The notes under the pieces were generated by a model. That model worked only from the letters and a program-made list of their open reading frames with translations, searched no databases and was not told the DNA's origin. 8,641 nt of DNA from Cyanobacteria bacterium K_DeepCast_35m_m2_023 (GTDB lineage: Bacteria; Cyanobacteriota; Cyanobacteriia; PCC-6307; Cyanobiaceae), in NCBI GenBank assembly GCA_016882345.1, contig VGQR01000063.1, positions 1 to 8,641 on the forward strand. The letters run 5' to 3'. Position numbers and translations under genes: made by a program. Below, piece by piece: positions 1-7,941 of the stretch. Every line of letters starts with the position of its first letter. Within the stretch, counting starts at the first letter, position 1.

Positions 1-243
1 CAGCAGATCTTCTTTGGTGAGCTGCCCGTCGGCGTCCAACAACTCGGGGTGGATCGTGAGACGGCCGGTGCGATCCCCATTGCCTGTGGCGCTGAGCCCG
101 GCGCTGGTGGGCTGGCCCGTTGGTGTCACGGCAGAAAAGCCCCGAGCCATGACTCGAAACGCCTGCCAGAGCAGGATCACGAAGCAGGCGCCGTAGAGAA
201 GGGGGAACACCAGCTTGAGTGTTGAAGCTGCGAGGTCCATCAT
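1..243 (-). CDS. DUF2973-like conserved cyanobacterial protein, C-terminus cut by window edge
   Basis: Eighty-one codons are visible, starting [10 protein letters not shown], and the frame is open to the window edge. Residues about 9-33 form a hydrophobic, probably membrane-spanning segment ([21 protein letters not shown] region). A polar linker follows, then the segment [19 protein letters not shown] at the edge. An N-terminal helix followed by HPELLDxxGxxTxExLL is what I recall of the DUF2973 family, small cyanobacterial proteins of unknown function. The start at 243 overlaps the stop of the upstream 37-residue gene as ATGA, which suggests translational coupling; a second ATG follows at 240. 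No ribosome binding site is evident. The family call comes from memory of the motif, not a search. Confidence 0.75.
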   Translation of the reverse strand, partial: MMDLAASTLKLVFPLLYGACFVILLWQAFRVMARGFSAVTPTGQPTSAGLSATGNGDRTGRLTIHPELLDADGQLTKEDLL

Positions 244-353
244 GGCCTGGATTGGGTGGATTGTTCGCCCACCGAAGCCATCATCCAGGCCCACAGGGTG
301 GTGCAGGCGGCTCCAAAGGCCAAGAAGGCGAGCAGCAGAGACGTGGTCGACAT
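240..353 (-). CDS. 37-residue single-helix membrane peptide, first gene of a coupled pair
   Basis: The protein starts [20 protein letters not shown], has a hydrophobic segment over residues 5-25, and ends with a short polar tail ([10 protein letters not shown]). I do not recognise it. It does not match the small photosystem or cytochrome b6f subunits I can recall (Psb30, PetN, PetM). Its TGA stop overlaps the ATG of the DUF2973-like gene by four bases, and this coupling is the main reason to believe it is a real gene. The frame extends upstream to an ATG at 458, but that stretch is polar, basic and unlike a protein of this kind, and would run through the whole divergent promoter region. No clear ribosome binding site precedes the ATG at 353. 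Confidence 0.6.
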   Translation of the reverse strand: MSTTSLLLAFLAFGAACTTLWAWMMASVGEQSTQSRP

Positions 354-363
354 GGCTAGAGCA

Positions 364-390
364 GGTTGTTCACAAATCTTAGGGTTGTTC
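364..390 (+). repeat. Direct repeat GGTTGTTC in the divergent promoter region of the htrA-type gene
   Basis: The octamer GGTTGTTC occurs at 364-371 and again at 383-390, 19 bases apart from start to start. It lies between the 37-residue membrane peptide gene (minus) and the protease gene (plus). Two copies about two helical turns apart are the usual arrangement for a dimeric response-regulator site. The copies do not match the RpaB HLR1 consensus I recall. Regulatory function is inference only; chance is possible. Confidence 0.25.
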
Positions 391-456
391 GGCTTCCCTC
401 TCTGGGTTCTGTGGCTTGCGCTGTTTAGCGTTCGCTTCTCAACGGATCTCCAACCC

Positions 457-1635
457 ATGCGTGCCGTTCCGTGTGTCTTCTCGCTGCGGTGCTCCGCCGG
501 TGCGTTGATCGCCTCTGCGGCGCTGCTGACGCCGGTGGCGGCGGTGGCCCAAGCAGCGTCAGGCGCTGCACAGCCGCTGACGGGTGCTTTGAGCGGGATG
601 GCGGCGGCGCCTGGATTGCCGCGTCAATCGTTTGTCGCCAGTGCCATTCGCCGGGCTGGTCCCTCGATCGTCACCATCGACACCGAGCGCACCGTGACCG
701 TGCGTGGTGGATCGATGGGGGTGCCGGGTCCGCTGCTCAACGATCCCTTGTTTCGTCAGTTTTTCGGATTGCCGCAGTTCAACACTCCCCCCTCCCAGCG
801 GGTTGAGCGCGGACAGGGGAGTGGGTTCATCTTCGATGCCAGCGGGCTGATTTTGACCAATGCCCATGTGGTCGCCCAGAGCGACAAGGTCACCGTGGGG
901 CTTCAAGACGGACGCCGCGTCGAGGGCACTGTGGTGGGGCTCGATCCGCTGACCGACTTGGCGGTGGTGCGATTGGCTGGCGGCGGTCCCTGGCCGTTGG
1001 CGCCCCTGGGCAATTCCGACGCCCTGCAGGTGGGGGATTGGGCGATCGCGGTGGGCAACCCCTTTGGCTTGGACAACACCGTCACCCTGGGGATCATCAG
1101 CAATCTCAATCGCAACGCCAGCAAGCTCGGTATCACCGACAAGCGCCTTGATCTGATCCAGACCGACGCTGCCATCAATCCCGGCAATTCAGGGGGGCCC
1201 TTGCTGAATGCCGATGGCGAGGTGGTCGGGATCAACACGCTGGTGCGCTCGGGGCCCGGCGCTGGCCTCGGGTTTGCGATTCCGATCAATCGGGCCCGTG
1301 ATGTCGCCGGTCAATTGATCAGCAAGGGACGGGCCTCTCACCCCATGATCGGGGTCGGGCTCGAGCCGTTGCCGCCCGAGGCGAATGGCACGCGTCGTCG
1401 AGGCATTCGGGTGGCTTCGGTGGCCCCGGGAGGGCCAGCGGCCCGTGCCGGGCTCCGGCCTGGTGATGTGATTGTGGCGGTTTCTGGTCAACCGATCCAG
1501 CAGGCCAGCCAACTGGTGACGGCCGTTGAGCGCGCTGGTGTCGGCCAGGCGCTGTCGCTGTCCGTGTTGCGCGGCGGCAGCGAGGTGCAACTGCAAGTCA
1601 CACCAGTTGATCTGGGCGGCCTGGGGCGGAGCTGA
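457..1635 (+). CDS. HtrA/DegQ-type periplasmic serine protease (HhoA/HhoB/HtrA family)
   Basis: A trypsin-like protease with one PDZ domain, acting outside the cytoplasmic membrane on misfolded proteins. The 392-residue product starts with a signal peptide (MRAVPCVF..., hydrophobic core about 13-30, likely AQA cleavage near residue 33). The catalytic triad is visible: His137 in TNAHVV, Asp167 in LTDLAVV, Ser245 in [10 protein letters not shown]. The PDZ domain covers about 297-385 ([18 protein letters not shown], then RPGDVIVAV). Length and the single PDZ fit the three Deg/Hho proteases of cyanobacteria; which paralogue it is cannot be told here. The ATG at 457 was chosen because the signal peptide follows it at once; the open frame extends to 256 but that part overlaps the divergent genes. 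No strong ribosome binding site. The 3' end overlaps the facing NblA-like gene by 38 bases. Confidence 0.93.
   Translation: MRAVPCVFSLRCSAGALIASAALLTPVAAVAQAASGAAQPLTGALSGMAAAPGLPRQSFVASAIRRAGPSIVTIDTERTVTVRGGSMGVPGPLLNDPLFRQFFGLPQFNTPPSQRVERGQGSGFIFDASGLILTNAHVVAQSDKVTVGLQDGRRVEGTVVGLDPLTDLAVVRLAGGGPWPLAPLGNSDALQVGDWAIAVGNPFGLDNTVTLGIISNLNRNASKLGITDKRLDLIQTDAAINPGNSGGPLLNADGEVVGINTLVRSGPGAGLGFAIPINRARDVAGQLISKGRASHPMIGVGLEPLPPEANGTRRRGIRVASVAPGGPAARAGLRPGDVIVAVSGQPIQQASQLVTAVERAGVGQALSLSVLRGGSEVQLQVTPVDLGGLGRS
1042..1049. repeat. HIP1 octamer GCGATCGC inside the protease gene
   Basis: Exact copy of the highly iterated palindrome of many cyanobacterial genomes, located in the codons for DWAIAVG of the protease. 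One of three exact copies in the window. Confidence 0.7.
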
Positions 1636-1822
1636 AGTTCTGGCCACCACCAAGCTGTTGGTGCATCAGCCACTGGGTGGCCGCTTTCTCGCTGTGCCAG
1701 GCCTGCAGCAGTTGTTTGGCCAGGTGTTGCAAGGTCCGGGGATCGTCGGTGGCCTCGATCACCCGGCTCATGCGTTCAAGGTCAAATTGCTGAGACAGGC
1801 TCAGTCCCAGGAGCTCGCTCAT
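1598..1822 (-). CDS. Small NblA-like protein
   Basis: A 74-residue protein beginning [20 protein letters not shown]. The stretch [17 protein letters not shown] (residues 7-23) followed by a short DDPRT turn and a second helix ([12 protein letters not shown], then [11 protein letters not shown]) has the order and spacing of NblA, the small helical-hairpin protein whose N-terminal helix reads LxLEQQF in canonical members. NblA adapts phycobilisome proteins for Clp proteolysis during nutrient starvation. The second helix lacks the typical tail I recall, so this may be a divergent relative with another target. The ATG at 1909 in the same frame would add 29 residues (basic RRRR stretch); codon use becomes typical only from 1822, so I chose that start. 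Lies 104 bases after the stop of the CX3C protein gene (17 bases if the 1909 start is right), probably co-transcribed. Confidence 0.6.
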   Translation of the reverse strand: MSELLGLSLSQQFDLERMSRVIEATDDPRTLQHLAKQLLQAWHSEKAATQWLMHQQLGGGQNFSSAPGRPDQLV

Positions 1823-1926
1823 GGCGCGGCAATCGGCAGGACGCTGCCCCTGAAGCCACAAAGTGTTGCGACGTCGCCTGGCTTTGTTTTGGCCGTGATA
1901 CCCGAACATGCCGAATCGGGGCGCGT

Positions 1927-2103
1927 CTAGGCGTGCTCCCGCAGCTGTTCGACGCAATGGGTGACGCACTCGCTGTCGTCGAGTGAGCAGGTGGTAATGC
2001 ACTCGAAATAGCTCTCCATGGCATCCCAGGTGTTCACTTGGGCATCGTGCTCGCGCACTGTGCCTGCAGTACCGAAAAATGCTTCCCCGCCGGTCTGGGC
2101 CAT
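1927..2103 (-). CDS. 58-residue cysteine-rich small protein with CX3C-X6-CX3C motif
   Basis: The protein starts MAQTGGEAFFGTAG. Residues about 26-56 look like two short helices: WDAMESYFECITTC, turn SLDDSE, then CVTHCVEQLREH. The four cysteines (35, 39, 46, 50) form two CX3C pairs separated by six residues, so each pair lies on one face of a helix. That suits a disulphide-stapled helical hairpin or a small metal site. I recall similar short acidic cysteine-rich proteins in picocyanobacteria but no function. There is no signal peptide, so a cytoplasmic location is expected. The start is supported by an AGGAG six bases upstream, the best ribosome binding site in the window. Last part of the product (CVEQLREHA) is followed by TAG, then the NblA-like gene. 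Confidence 0.8.
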   Translation of the reverse strand: MAQTGGEAFFGTAGTVREHDAQVNTWDAMESYFECITTCSLDDSECVTHCVEQLREHA

Positions 2104-2108
2104 GGGTC

Positions 2109-2114
2109 TCTCCT
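2109..2114 (-). promoter_or_regulatory. Strong ribosome binding site AGGAGA for the CX3C protein
   Basis: On the minus strand AGGAG ends six bases before the ATG at 2103. Most other genes here lack such a site, so this one both fixes the start and suggests high expression. Confidence 0.7.
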
Positions 2115-2146
2115 GGGTGTTGGGCTGATGTCAGGCTATGCACACA

Positions 2147-2160
2147 GGTCTCGTGAGACC
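2147..2160. promoter_or_regulatory. Operator-like palindrome GGTCTCGTGAGACC upstream of the CX3C protein
   Basis: Perfect six-base arms GGTCTC and GAGACC around a two-base centre, 43 bases upstream of the ATG of the CX3C protein. GTCTC also occurs nearby at 2105-2109 and 2170-2174. On the minus strand weak promoter-like hexamers flank it (TTGTGC at 2162-2167, CATAGC at 2135-2140) but their 21-base spacing is too long to be convincing. The role as an operator is inference. The rest of 2104-2228 shows no gene and no clear terminator for the ABC-F gene. Confidence 0.4.
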
Positions 2161-2228
2161 AGCACAATGAGTCTCTTTGCCTAAGGAAATGTGAAGTTTG
2201 TTGTCGTCGCCCAGGCTGTCCCGCAGGG

Positions 2229-3947
<1,719 letters not shown>

Positions 3948-4041
3948 GGCACCAAGCGCAACGGAAGCCCCGCCAGGGGGGCGAATGGGTCACATCATCC
4001 CGCTCGGCCAGACTGACCGAAGTGAGCCTTGGCGTGTGCCG

Positions 4042-4239
4042 ATGGTCAAACGCCTCGAACAGGTGGCGGCTTTGGTGGTGGCAGCCGGGCTAGCCATCGT
4101 CAGCTACTGGCTGTTCTTCAGTTGGGCCCAGGGCGGGGGCCCCGATCCGCGCAAGCAGCCACCAGCGCAGCAGCAGCGTCGATCAGAGGCCGCCCCGCGC
4201 CTTGAGCAGCCACTGCTTGCTGGCCGCATCGTCGAGTGA
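4042..4239 (+). CDS. Small single-helix membrane protein, unknown function
   Basis: A 65-residue protein starting MVKRLEQVAALVVAAGLAIV. Residues about 7-29 form one membrane helix rich in Ala/Val and ending in the aromatic stretch YWLFFSW. A polar, Pro/Gln/Arg-rich tail follows. Positive residues before the helix suggest the N-terminus stays in the cytoplasm. I recall similar short proteins in picocyanobacteria but no role. An in-frame ATG at 3985, preceded by AGGGGGG, would add 19 polar residues; I prefer 4042 because the helix starts soon after it, but the purine-rich run keeps the longer form possible. Divergent from the ABC-F gene. The last 57 bases overlap the facing Nif11-like gene, so the C-terminal tail is constrained by two frames. 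Confidence 0.6.
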   Translation: MVKRLEQVAALVVAAGLAIVSYWLFFSWAQGGGPDPRKQPPAQQQRRSEAAPRLEQPLLAGRIVE

Positions 4240-4440
4240 TGCAAGGTGGGCCCGCACCTCGTCGGCCGTCACCGGCAGGTTGAGGTCGTTGCCAAGGGCA
4301 ACGATCCGCGCCAGGGCACCGTTGGGATCCTGCAGAGCCTGGCGAAACAAGGCCTGGGTGAGTGCGGGGTCGGCACTGATGCGCTCATAAAGCTCGGACG
4401 CATGGCCACTGGCGTTGCCGCCGCTGCTGCTGTCGGTCAT
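4183..4440 (-). CDS. Nif11-like small protein
   Basis: An 85-residue protein: a Ser/Gly-rich start (MTDSSSGGNA), then helical segments ELYERISADPALTQALFRQA (16-35), DPNGALARIVALGNDLNLPV (38-57) and TADEVRAHLASL (58-69), ending KQWLLKARGGL. The pattern DPAL..al....dp..al..ia...g..v.adEv..hl is that of the Nif11 family, seen both as stand-alone proteins and as leader peptides of nitrile-hydratase/Nif11-class peptides (for example prochlorosin precursors). No cysteine-rich core follows: the protein stops one residue after a Gly-Gly, and continuing past the TGA in frame gives no core-like sequence. No modifying enzyme or transporter is nearby. It is therefore more likely a stand-alone member. No clear ribosome binding site. 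The gap 4441-4542 upstream holds its promoter, which I could not place confidently. Confidence 0.6.
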   Translation of the reverse strand: MTDSSSGGNASGHASELYERISADPALTQALFRQALQDPNGALARIVALGNDLNLPVTADEVRAHLASLDDAASKQWLLKARGGL

Positions 4441-4542
4441 GGGGGGTGGGCCGCGCTACACCGACGTTATGGAGAAATGCGCCGTTTGGCGATCGGCGGT
4501 CGCGGCTTGTAGCACCGGGTTTGTGCTGCCGCTCGAGGGGGC

Positions 4543-4854
4543 TCAGGCTGCCCGGGGCTGGCCGGGTTCAGCGTCGCCGCAGGCCGAGGCGTCCTCCATG
4601 CTGCGGGCGTCCAGGCACAGCACCTTGCGCAGCTGGGCGTAGTTGCCGGCCAAGGCCTGGTTGCCCTCCTGCTGGGCGCTGTATTCGGCCCGCTGCAGCA
4701 CATGGTGCAGGTGCGTCAGCAGATAGGTGCTGATCACCGCCGATACCAACACGTCGCTGCGTTCGGCGGTGCGGCGTTTGCGGCTGCGGGGCTGGCGCTG
4801 AGCGGTGCCCGTGGCTGGGGAGACAGAGCGGCTGGCGCGGGGCAGGGTGGCCAT
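4543..4854 (-). CDS. Conserved-looking 103-residue protein of unknown function
   Basis: The product starts MATLPRASRS. Residues 1-32 are Ser/Arg/Lys-rich and probably disordered (RSRKRRTAERSD). Residues 34-57 form a hydrophobic helix (LVSAVISTYLLTHLHHVL, with three His), followed by a polar helix (EYSAQQEGNQALAGNYAQLRKVLCLDARSMEDASACG) and a short Pro/Ala tail. Two cysteines (80, 92) are in the C-terminal part. I do not recognise the family. It is believed real because codon use is strongly biased to G/C at the third position and the two other minus-strand frames look like shadows. The helix may be an amphipathic interaction helix or a membrane anchor. The start at 4854 has no ribosome binding site, and the frame is open upstream to 5016. 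Confidence 0.5.
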   Translation of the reverse strand: MATLPRASRSVSPATGTAQRQPRSRKRRTAERSDVLVSAVISTYLLTHLHHVLQRAEYSAQQEGNQALAGNYAQLRKVLCLDARSMEDASACGDAEPGQPRAA

Positions 4855-5031
4855 GGCTGTGAAGGGAATGGGAACAGGTGGGTCGAATGGCTGCAAACCG
4901 GTTGAACGGAGCGGGGGCTGGATGCGGGTTGTCCCCTGGTGCGTCCCCCACCCAGAAGGAACGCTGGGCTGACGGTGATGTCCACAAGCATAGGCTTGGA
5001 TACTACCCTTGCGCATCTCAGTACACTTTTT

Positions 5032-5049
5032 GGTATCCCGCGGGATCCC
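5032..5049. promoter_or_regulatory. Palindromic operator candidate before the ribbon-helix-helix gene
   Basis: ATCCCGCGGGAT at 5035-5046 is a perfect 12-base palindrome; allowing one mismatch pair it extends to 5032-5049. It ends nine bases before the GTG start. Just upstream lies TACACT (5022-5027), a possible -10 box, and a second inverted repeat CAAGC-ATAG-GCTTG at 4985-4998. GGATAC (4998-5003) and GTATCC (5033-5038) are also inverted copies. Ribbon-helix-helix proteins commonly bind such sites in their own promoters, so autoregulation is the natural reading, by inference. The rest of 4855-5058 shows no gene. Confidence 0.45.
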
Positions 5050-5058
5050 TGCTCGGTC

Positions 5059-5346
5059 GTGCCGACGCGCCAGAACTCCTCCAGTGGCCGGCCGAAATCG
5101 CCGCGCATCCAGGTCGTCCTGCCCGAGGATCTGTGCCAGCGGCTGGCCGCGCTGGCCGAAAGCGAATCGCGCACCGTCAGCAACATGGCCAAGGTGCTGA
5201 TTCAGCAGGGCGTCGAGCGCTTCGAATTGCGCGCCTCCTCGGCTCCCGAGGCCACAACCGATCGCTTCCGGGCGGCGCTGGAGCAGCAGCGGCCCCAGCG
5301 CCTGCGCGGTGCCCCGCGGCGTTTGCGGCTGCAGCGCCCCACCTGA
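5059..5346 (+). CDS. Ribbon-helix-helix (CopG/Arc-type) DNA-binding protein
   Basis: A 95-residue protein from the GTG at 5059. After a short Ser-rich start comes the fold: beta strand RIQVVLP (16-22), helix EDLCQRLAALAESE (23-36), turn SRT, helix VSNMAKVLIQQGVERFE (40-56). This is the classic ribbon-helix-helix layout, where two chains pair their strands to read the DNA major groove. The C-terminal third (RFRAALEQQRPQRLRGAPRRLRLQR) is very basic and probably flexible. The frame is also open from an ATG at 4978, adding 27 residues, but those codons (ATA, ACA, AGT, ACT) are unlike the rest and contain the palindrome and promoter-like boxes, so I treat 4978-5058 as control sequence. Not a toxin-antitoxin pair: no toxin gene is adjacent. 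It meets the end of anmK head-on six bases later. Confidence 0.75.
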   Translation: MPTRQNSSSGRPKSPRIQVVLPEDLCQRLAALAESESRTVSNMAKVLIQQGVERFELRASSAPEATTDRFRAALEQQRPQRLRGAPRRLRLQRPT

Positions 5347-5352
5347 ACCCTG

Positions 5353-6489
5353 CTAAGCGGGGTCGACGCGAACGCCCAGAACCACGGGGCGTTGGGCGCC
5401 CGTCACACTCGGTGCATTGCCCGGGTGGCGATGCTGGTGCCACCAGGCCAGCAGGGCAAACGCCAGCGCTTCACGCTGCGCATCGCCAATGCCCAGGTGG
5501 GCCAGGGGGCGCACGCTGGTACCGCGGCAGCGCCACTGCAGTTCGCGCATCAATGTGGCGTTGCGGCAGCCGCCGCCGGCCACCAGCACTTCAATGGCTC
5601 GACCTGCTGTCTGGGCGTGCTGGTTCAGGCCCAGGGCCACGCAGGCGGCGCTGAAGGCGGTCAACGTGGCGAGCGCATCGGCGGGGTGCCATTGGTCCAT
5701 CTCACCGAGCCGTCGCTTCAGATCGGCGGCACCGAACACGTCGCGGCCGGTTGATTTTGGCGGGCGTTGCTGCAGGTAGGGCTCCTGCAGCCACCGTTGC
5801 ACCAGGGCCTCTGCGACTTGGCCCCGCGCCGCCCAGCGCCCGCCTTCGTCGTAGAGCTGCTCGCCCCCGCTGAGGTGTTGCACGGCGAGGTCGAGCAGAC
5901 TGTTGGCCGGACCGCAGTCCCAGCCCTGCAGTGGCGCTTGGCGTTCGGGGCCTTGGGCCGGAGGGATCAGGGTCAGATTGGCGATGCCCCCGAGGTTGAG
6001 CACGCCTCGCCAACCGGAGCTGCGGCCCAGCAGAGCGGCATCGGCGGGTGGAACCAGGGGGGCTCCCTGGCCGCCAGCAGCCAGGTCAGCCGCCCTGAAG
6101 TCAACGATGACGGGTCGCCGCAACACTGTGGCGAGCAGTGGCCCTTGCAGCAGTTGCAAGCTCGCCCCCCGTCGCAGCCCGTCAGGAGGGCGATGCCACA
6201 GCGTCTGGCCGTGGCAGCCGATCAGCTGTGCATGCCCCTTGGGGTCGCAGGCTTGGGCCGCCGCAGCCTGAAGTTCGCTGACGGCTTCGCTGAGATCGAG
6301 CCATGCGGCGCTGCTGATCGGGAGGCCCTGACCCACCTCCACCAGGCGTTGCCGCAGCTCGGCGGGATAGGGCACCGACGCCTCGGCCAGGATCGTCCAG
6401 CGCGGTCGATCCAGCCTGCCGCCAAAGCGGACCAGAACGGCATCGACACCATCGGCGCTGGTGCCGCTCATCAGCCCGAGCACACGCAT
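5353..6489 (-). CDS. anmK: Anhydro-N-acetylmuramic acid kinase
   Basis: AnmK opens the anhydro ring of 1,6-anhydro-MurNAc and phosphorylates it to MurNAc-6-phosphate, a cytoplasmic step of peptidoglycan recycling. The 378-residue length is normal. Family motifs are all present: LGLMSGTSADGVDAVLV at 4-20, VDFRAADLAAGGQGAPLVP at 129-147, LNLGGIANLTL at 165-174, GWDCGPANSLLD at 189-200 with the likely catalytic Asp191 (canonical GFDTGPGN), PKSTGRDVFG at 244-253, and VAGGGCRNATLM at 303-314. The DCGPAN variant is a mild departure (Cys for Thr, Ala for Gly). The ATG at 6489 comes three bases after the ktrA stop, so both are probably made from one mRNA. The next enzyme, the MurQ etherase, is not in the window. 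Confidence 0.95.
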   Translation of the reverse strand: MRVLGLMSGTSADGVDAVLVRFGGRLDRPRWTILAEASVPYPAELRQRLVEVGQGLPISSAAWLDLSEAVSELQAAAAQACDPKGHAQLIGCHGQTLWHRPPDGLRRGASLQLLQGPLLATVLRRPVIVDFRAADLAAGGQGAPLVPPADAALLGRSSGWRGVLNLGGIANLTLIPPAQGPERQAPLQGWDCGPANSLLDLAVQHLSGGEQLYDEGGRWAARGQVAEALVQRWLQEPYLQQRPPKSTGRDVFGAADLKRRLGEMDQWHPADALATLTAFSAACVALGLNQHAQTAGRAIEVLVAGGGCRNATLMRELQWRCRGTSVRPLAHLGIGDAQREALAFALLAWWHQHRHPGNAPSVTGAQRPVVLGVRVDPA

Positions 6490-6492
6490 GAC

Positions 6493-7197
6493 TTACTGGC
6501 TCGGCAGACCCTCGAGTGCCTCGCTGGTGCCCATCACCACCAGCAGTTCGTCGGCCTGCAGGATCTGGGAGGCGGGGGGGTTCACGGTCAGGCGGTTTTC
6601 GGGTCCGGCGGCCAACACGCTGACATTGAAGTTCTTGCGCAGGTTCAGATCACGAAGCGACTGCCCCACAAAGGAGCGGGGCACCTTGATTTCTTCGATG
6701 CTGTTGCGGTCATCGAGGCGCAGACGCTCGAGCAGGTTGGGGCGCACCAGCTCCATGCCCAAGCGGGTCCCCTGCATCTTGGAGGGGAAGACCACCTTGT
6801 CGGCCCCAACCCGACGCAGCATCTTTTCGTGCAGGTCGCTGGTGGCTCGGGCAATCACCTGGCGCACCCGGCTGCCCTTGCCGTCCTTGACGATCAACGT
6901 GGCGGTGATGCTGGCTTCAATCGGCTCACTGATGGCCACCACCACGGTGGCGACATCGAGCACACCCGCCGCTCTCAGGGCTTCTTCATCGGTGCAGTCG
7001 ACGACCCGGGCTTCGATTGCGGGAACCAGCTGACGCAACTCATCGATGGCCCGCTGGCTGGCATCGATCGCCAGAATCTCAGCACCGAATCGCAACAGTT
7101 CGGTGCAGACGGCACTGCCGAATCGACCCACACCGATCACCGCAAAGCTGCTGGCCGCGGTGCTGGTTCCGCCTTGCCACTGCCACCATTGATTCAT
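6493..7197 (-). CDS. ktrA: KtrA/TrkA-type potassium channel regulator
   Basis: A 234-residue cytoplasmic RCK protein that forms the gating ring of the Ktr potassium uptake channel. The N-terminal Rossmann domain (about 17-135) has the nucleotide-binding GVGRFG at 22-27 and the acidic Asp45 at the end of the second strand, as expected for NAD(H) or ATP/ADP binding. The TrkA-C domain covers about 155-232 (IEEIKVPRSFVGQSLRDLNL, then ADELLVVMG). Sequence such as VDCTDEEALR and ARATSDLHEKMLRRVGA fits cyanobacterial KtrA as I remember it. The channel subunit KtrB is not adjacent; the upstream gene is a peroxiredoxin. The start follows a GC-rich hairpin. No good ribosome binding site precedes the ATG at 7197. 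Confidence 0.92.
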   Translation of the reverse strand: MNQWWQWQGGTSTAASSFAVIGVGRFGSAVCTELLRFGAEILAIDASQRAIDELRQLVPAIEARVVDCTDEEALRAAGVLDVATVVVAISEPIEASITATLIVKDGKGSRVRQVIARATSDLHEKMLRRVGADKVVFPSKMQGTRLGMELVRPNLLERLRLDDRNSIEEIKVPRSFVGQSLRDLNLRKNFNVSVLAAGPENRLTVNPPASQILQADELLVVMGTSEALEGLPSQ

Positions 7198-7208
7198 GGT
7201 TTGACGCG

Positions 7209-7238
7209 TCGGGGGGTCAGTGGATTCTGGCCCCCCGA
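7209..7238 (-). terminator. GC-rich stem-loop between peroxiredoxin and ktrA
   Basis: Arms TCGGGGGG (7209-7216) and CCCCCCGA (7231-7238) are perfect inverted copies; on the plus strand the stem can extend to 12 pairs with one G-T pair and a six-base loop, on the minus strand it is eight pairs, one mismatch, then three pairs. It lies just after the peroxiredoxin stop and 11 bases before the ktrA ATG. No T-run follows in either direction, so classical intrinsic termination is unsure; an mRNA processing or stability hairpin is the alternative. A palindrome GACGCGTC (7203-7210) abuts it. Confidence 0.5.
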
Positions 7239-7245
7239 GTGGCGC

Positions 7246-7890
<645 letters not shown>

Positions 7891-7901
7891 CTTAAGCCTG
7901 C

Positions 7902-7941
7902 CTATGCTGACATAGCCGATCGGCGAATAGGGGTATTCGCC
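7902..7941. promoter_or_regulatory. Back-to-back palindromes in the HAD-peroxiredoxin spacer
   Basis: Three perfect inverted repeats follow each other: CTATG-CTGA-CATAG (7902-7915), GCCGATCGGC (7915-7924) and GGCGAATA-GGGG-TATTCGCC (7922-7941). The last starts one base after the HAD stop codon on the minus strand, so it could end the HAD transcript, although no T-run follows it. The others lie within about 35 bases of the peroxiredoxin start, where an oxidative-stress regulator could bind. Function is inference. Confidence 0.45.

Noticed and set aside
5059..5346. Ribbon-helix-helix gene as the antitoxin of a toxin-antitoxin pair
   Set aside because: No toxin-like gene follows; the next gene is the convergent anmK six bases away, and the gene upstream is divergent and unlike known toxins.
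4878..5654. Plus-strand frame of 258 codons overlapping the ribbon-helix-helix gene and the end of anmK
   Set aside because: Arg/Ala/Gly-rich shadow in a different frame of two well-supported genes.
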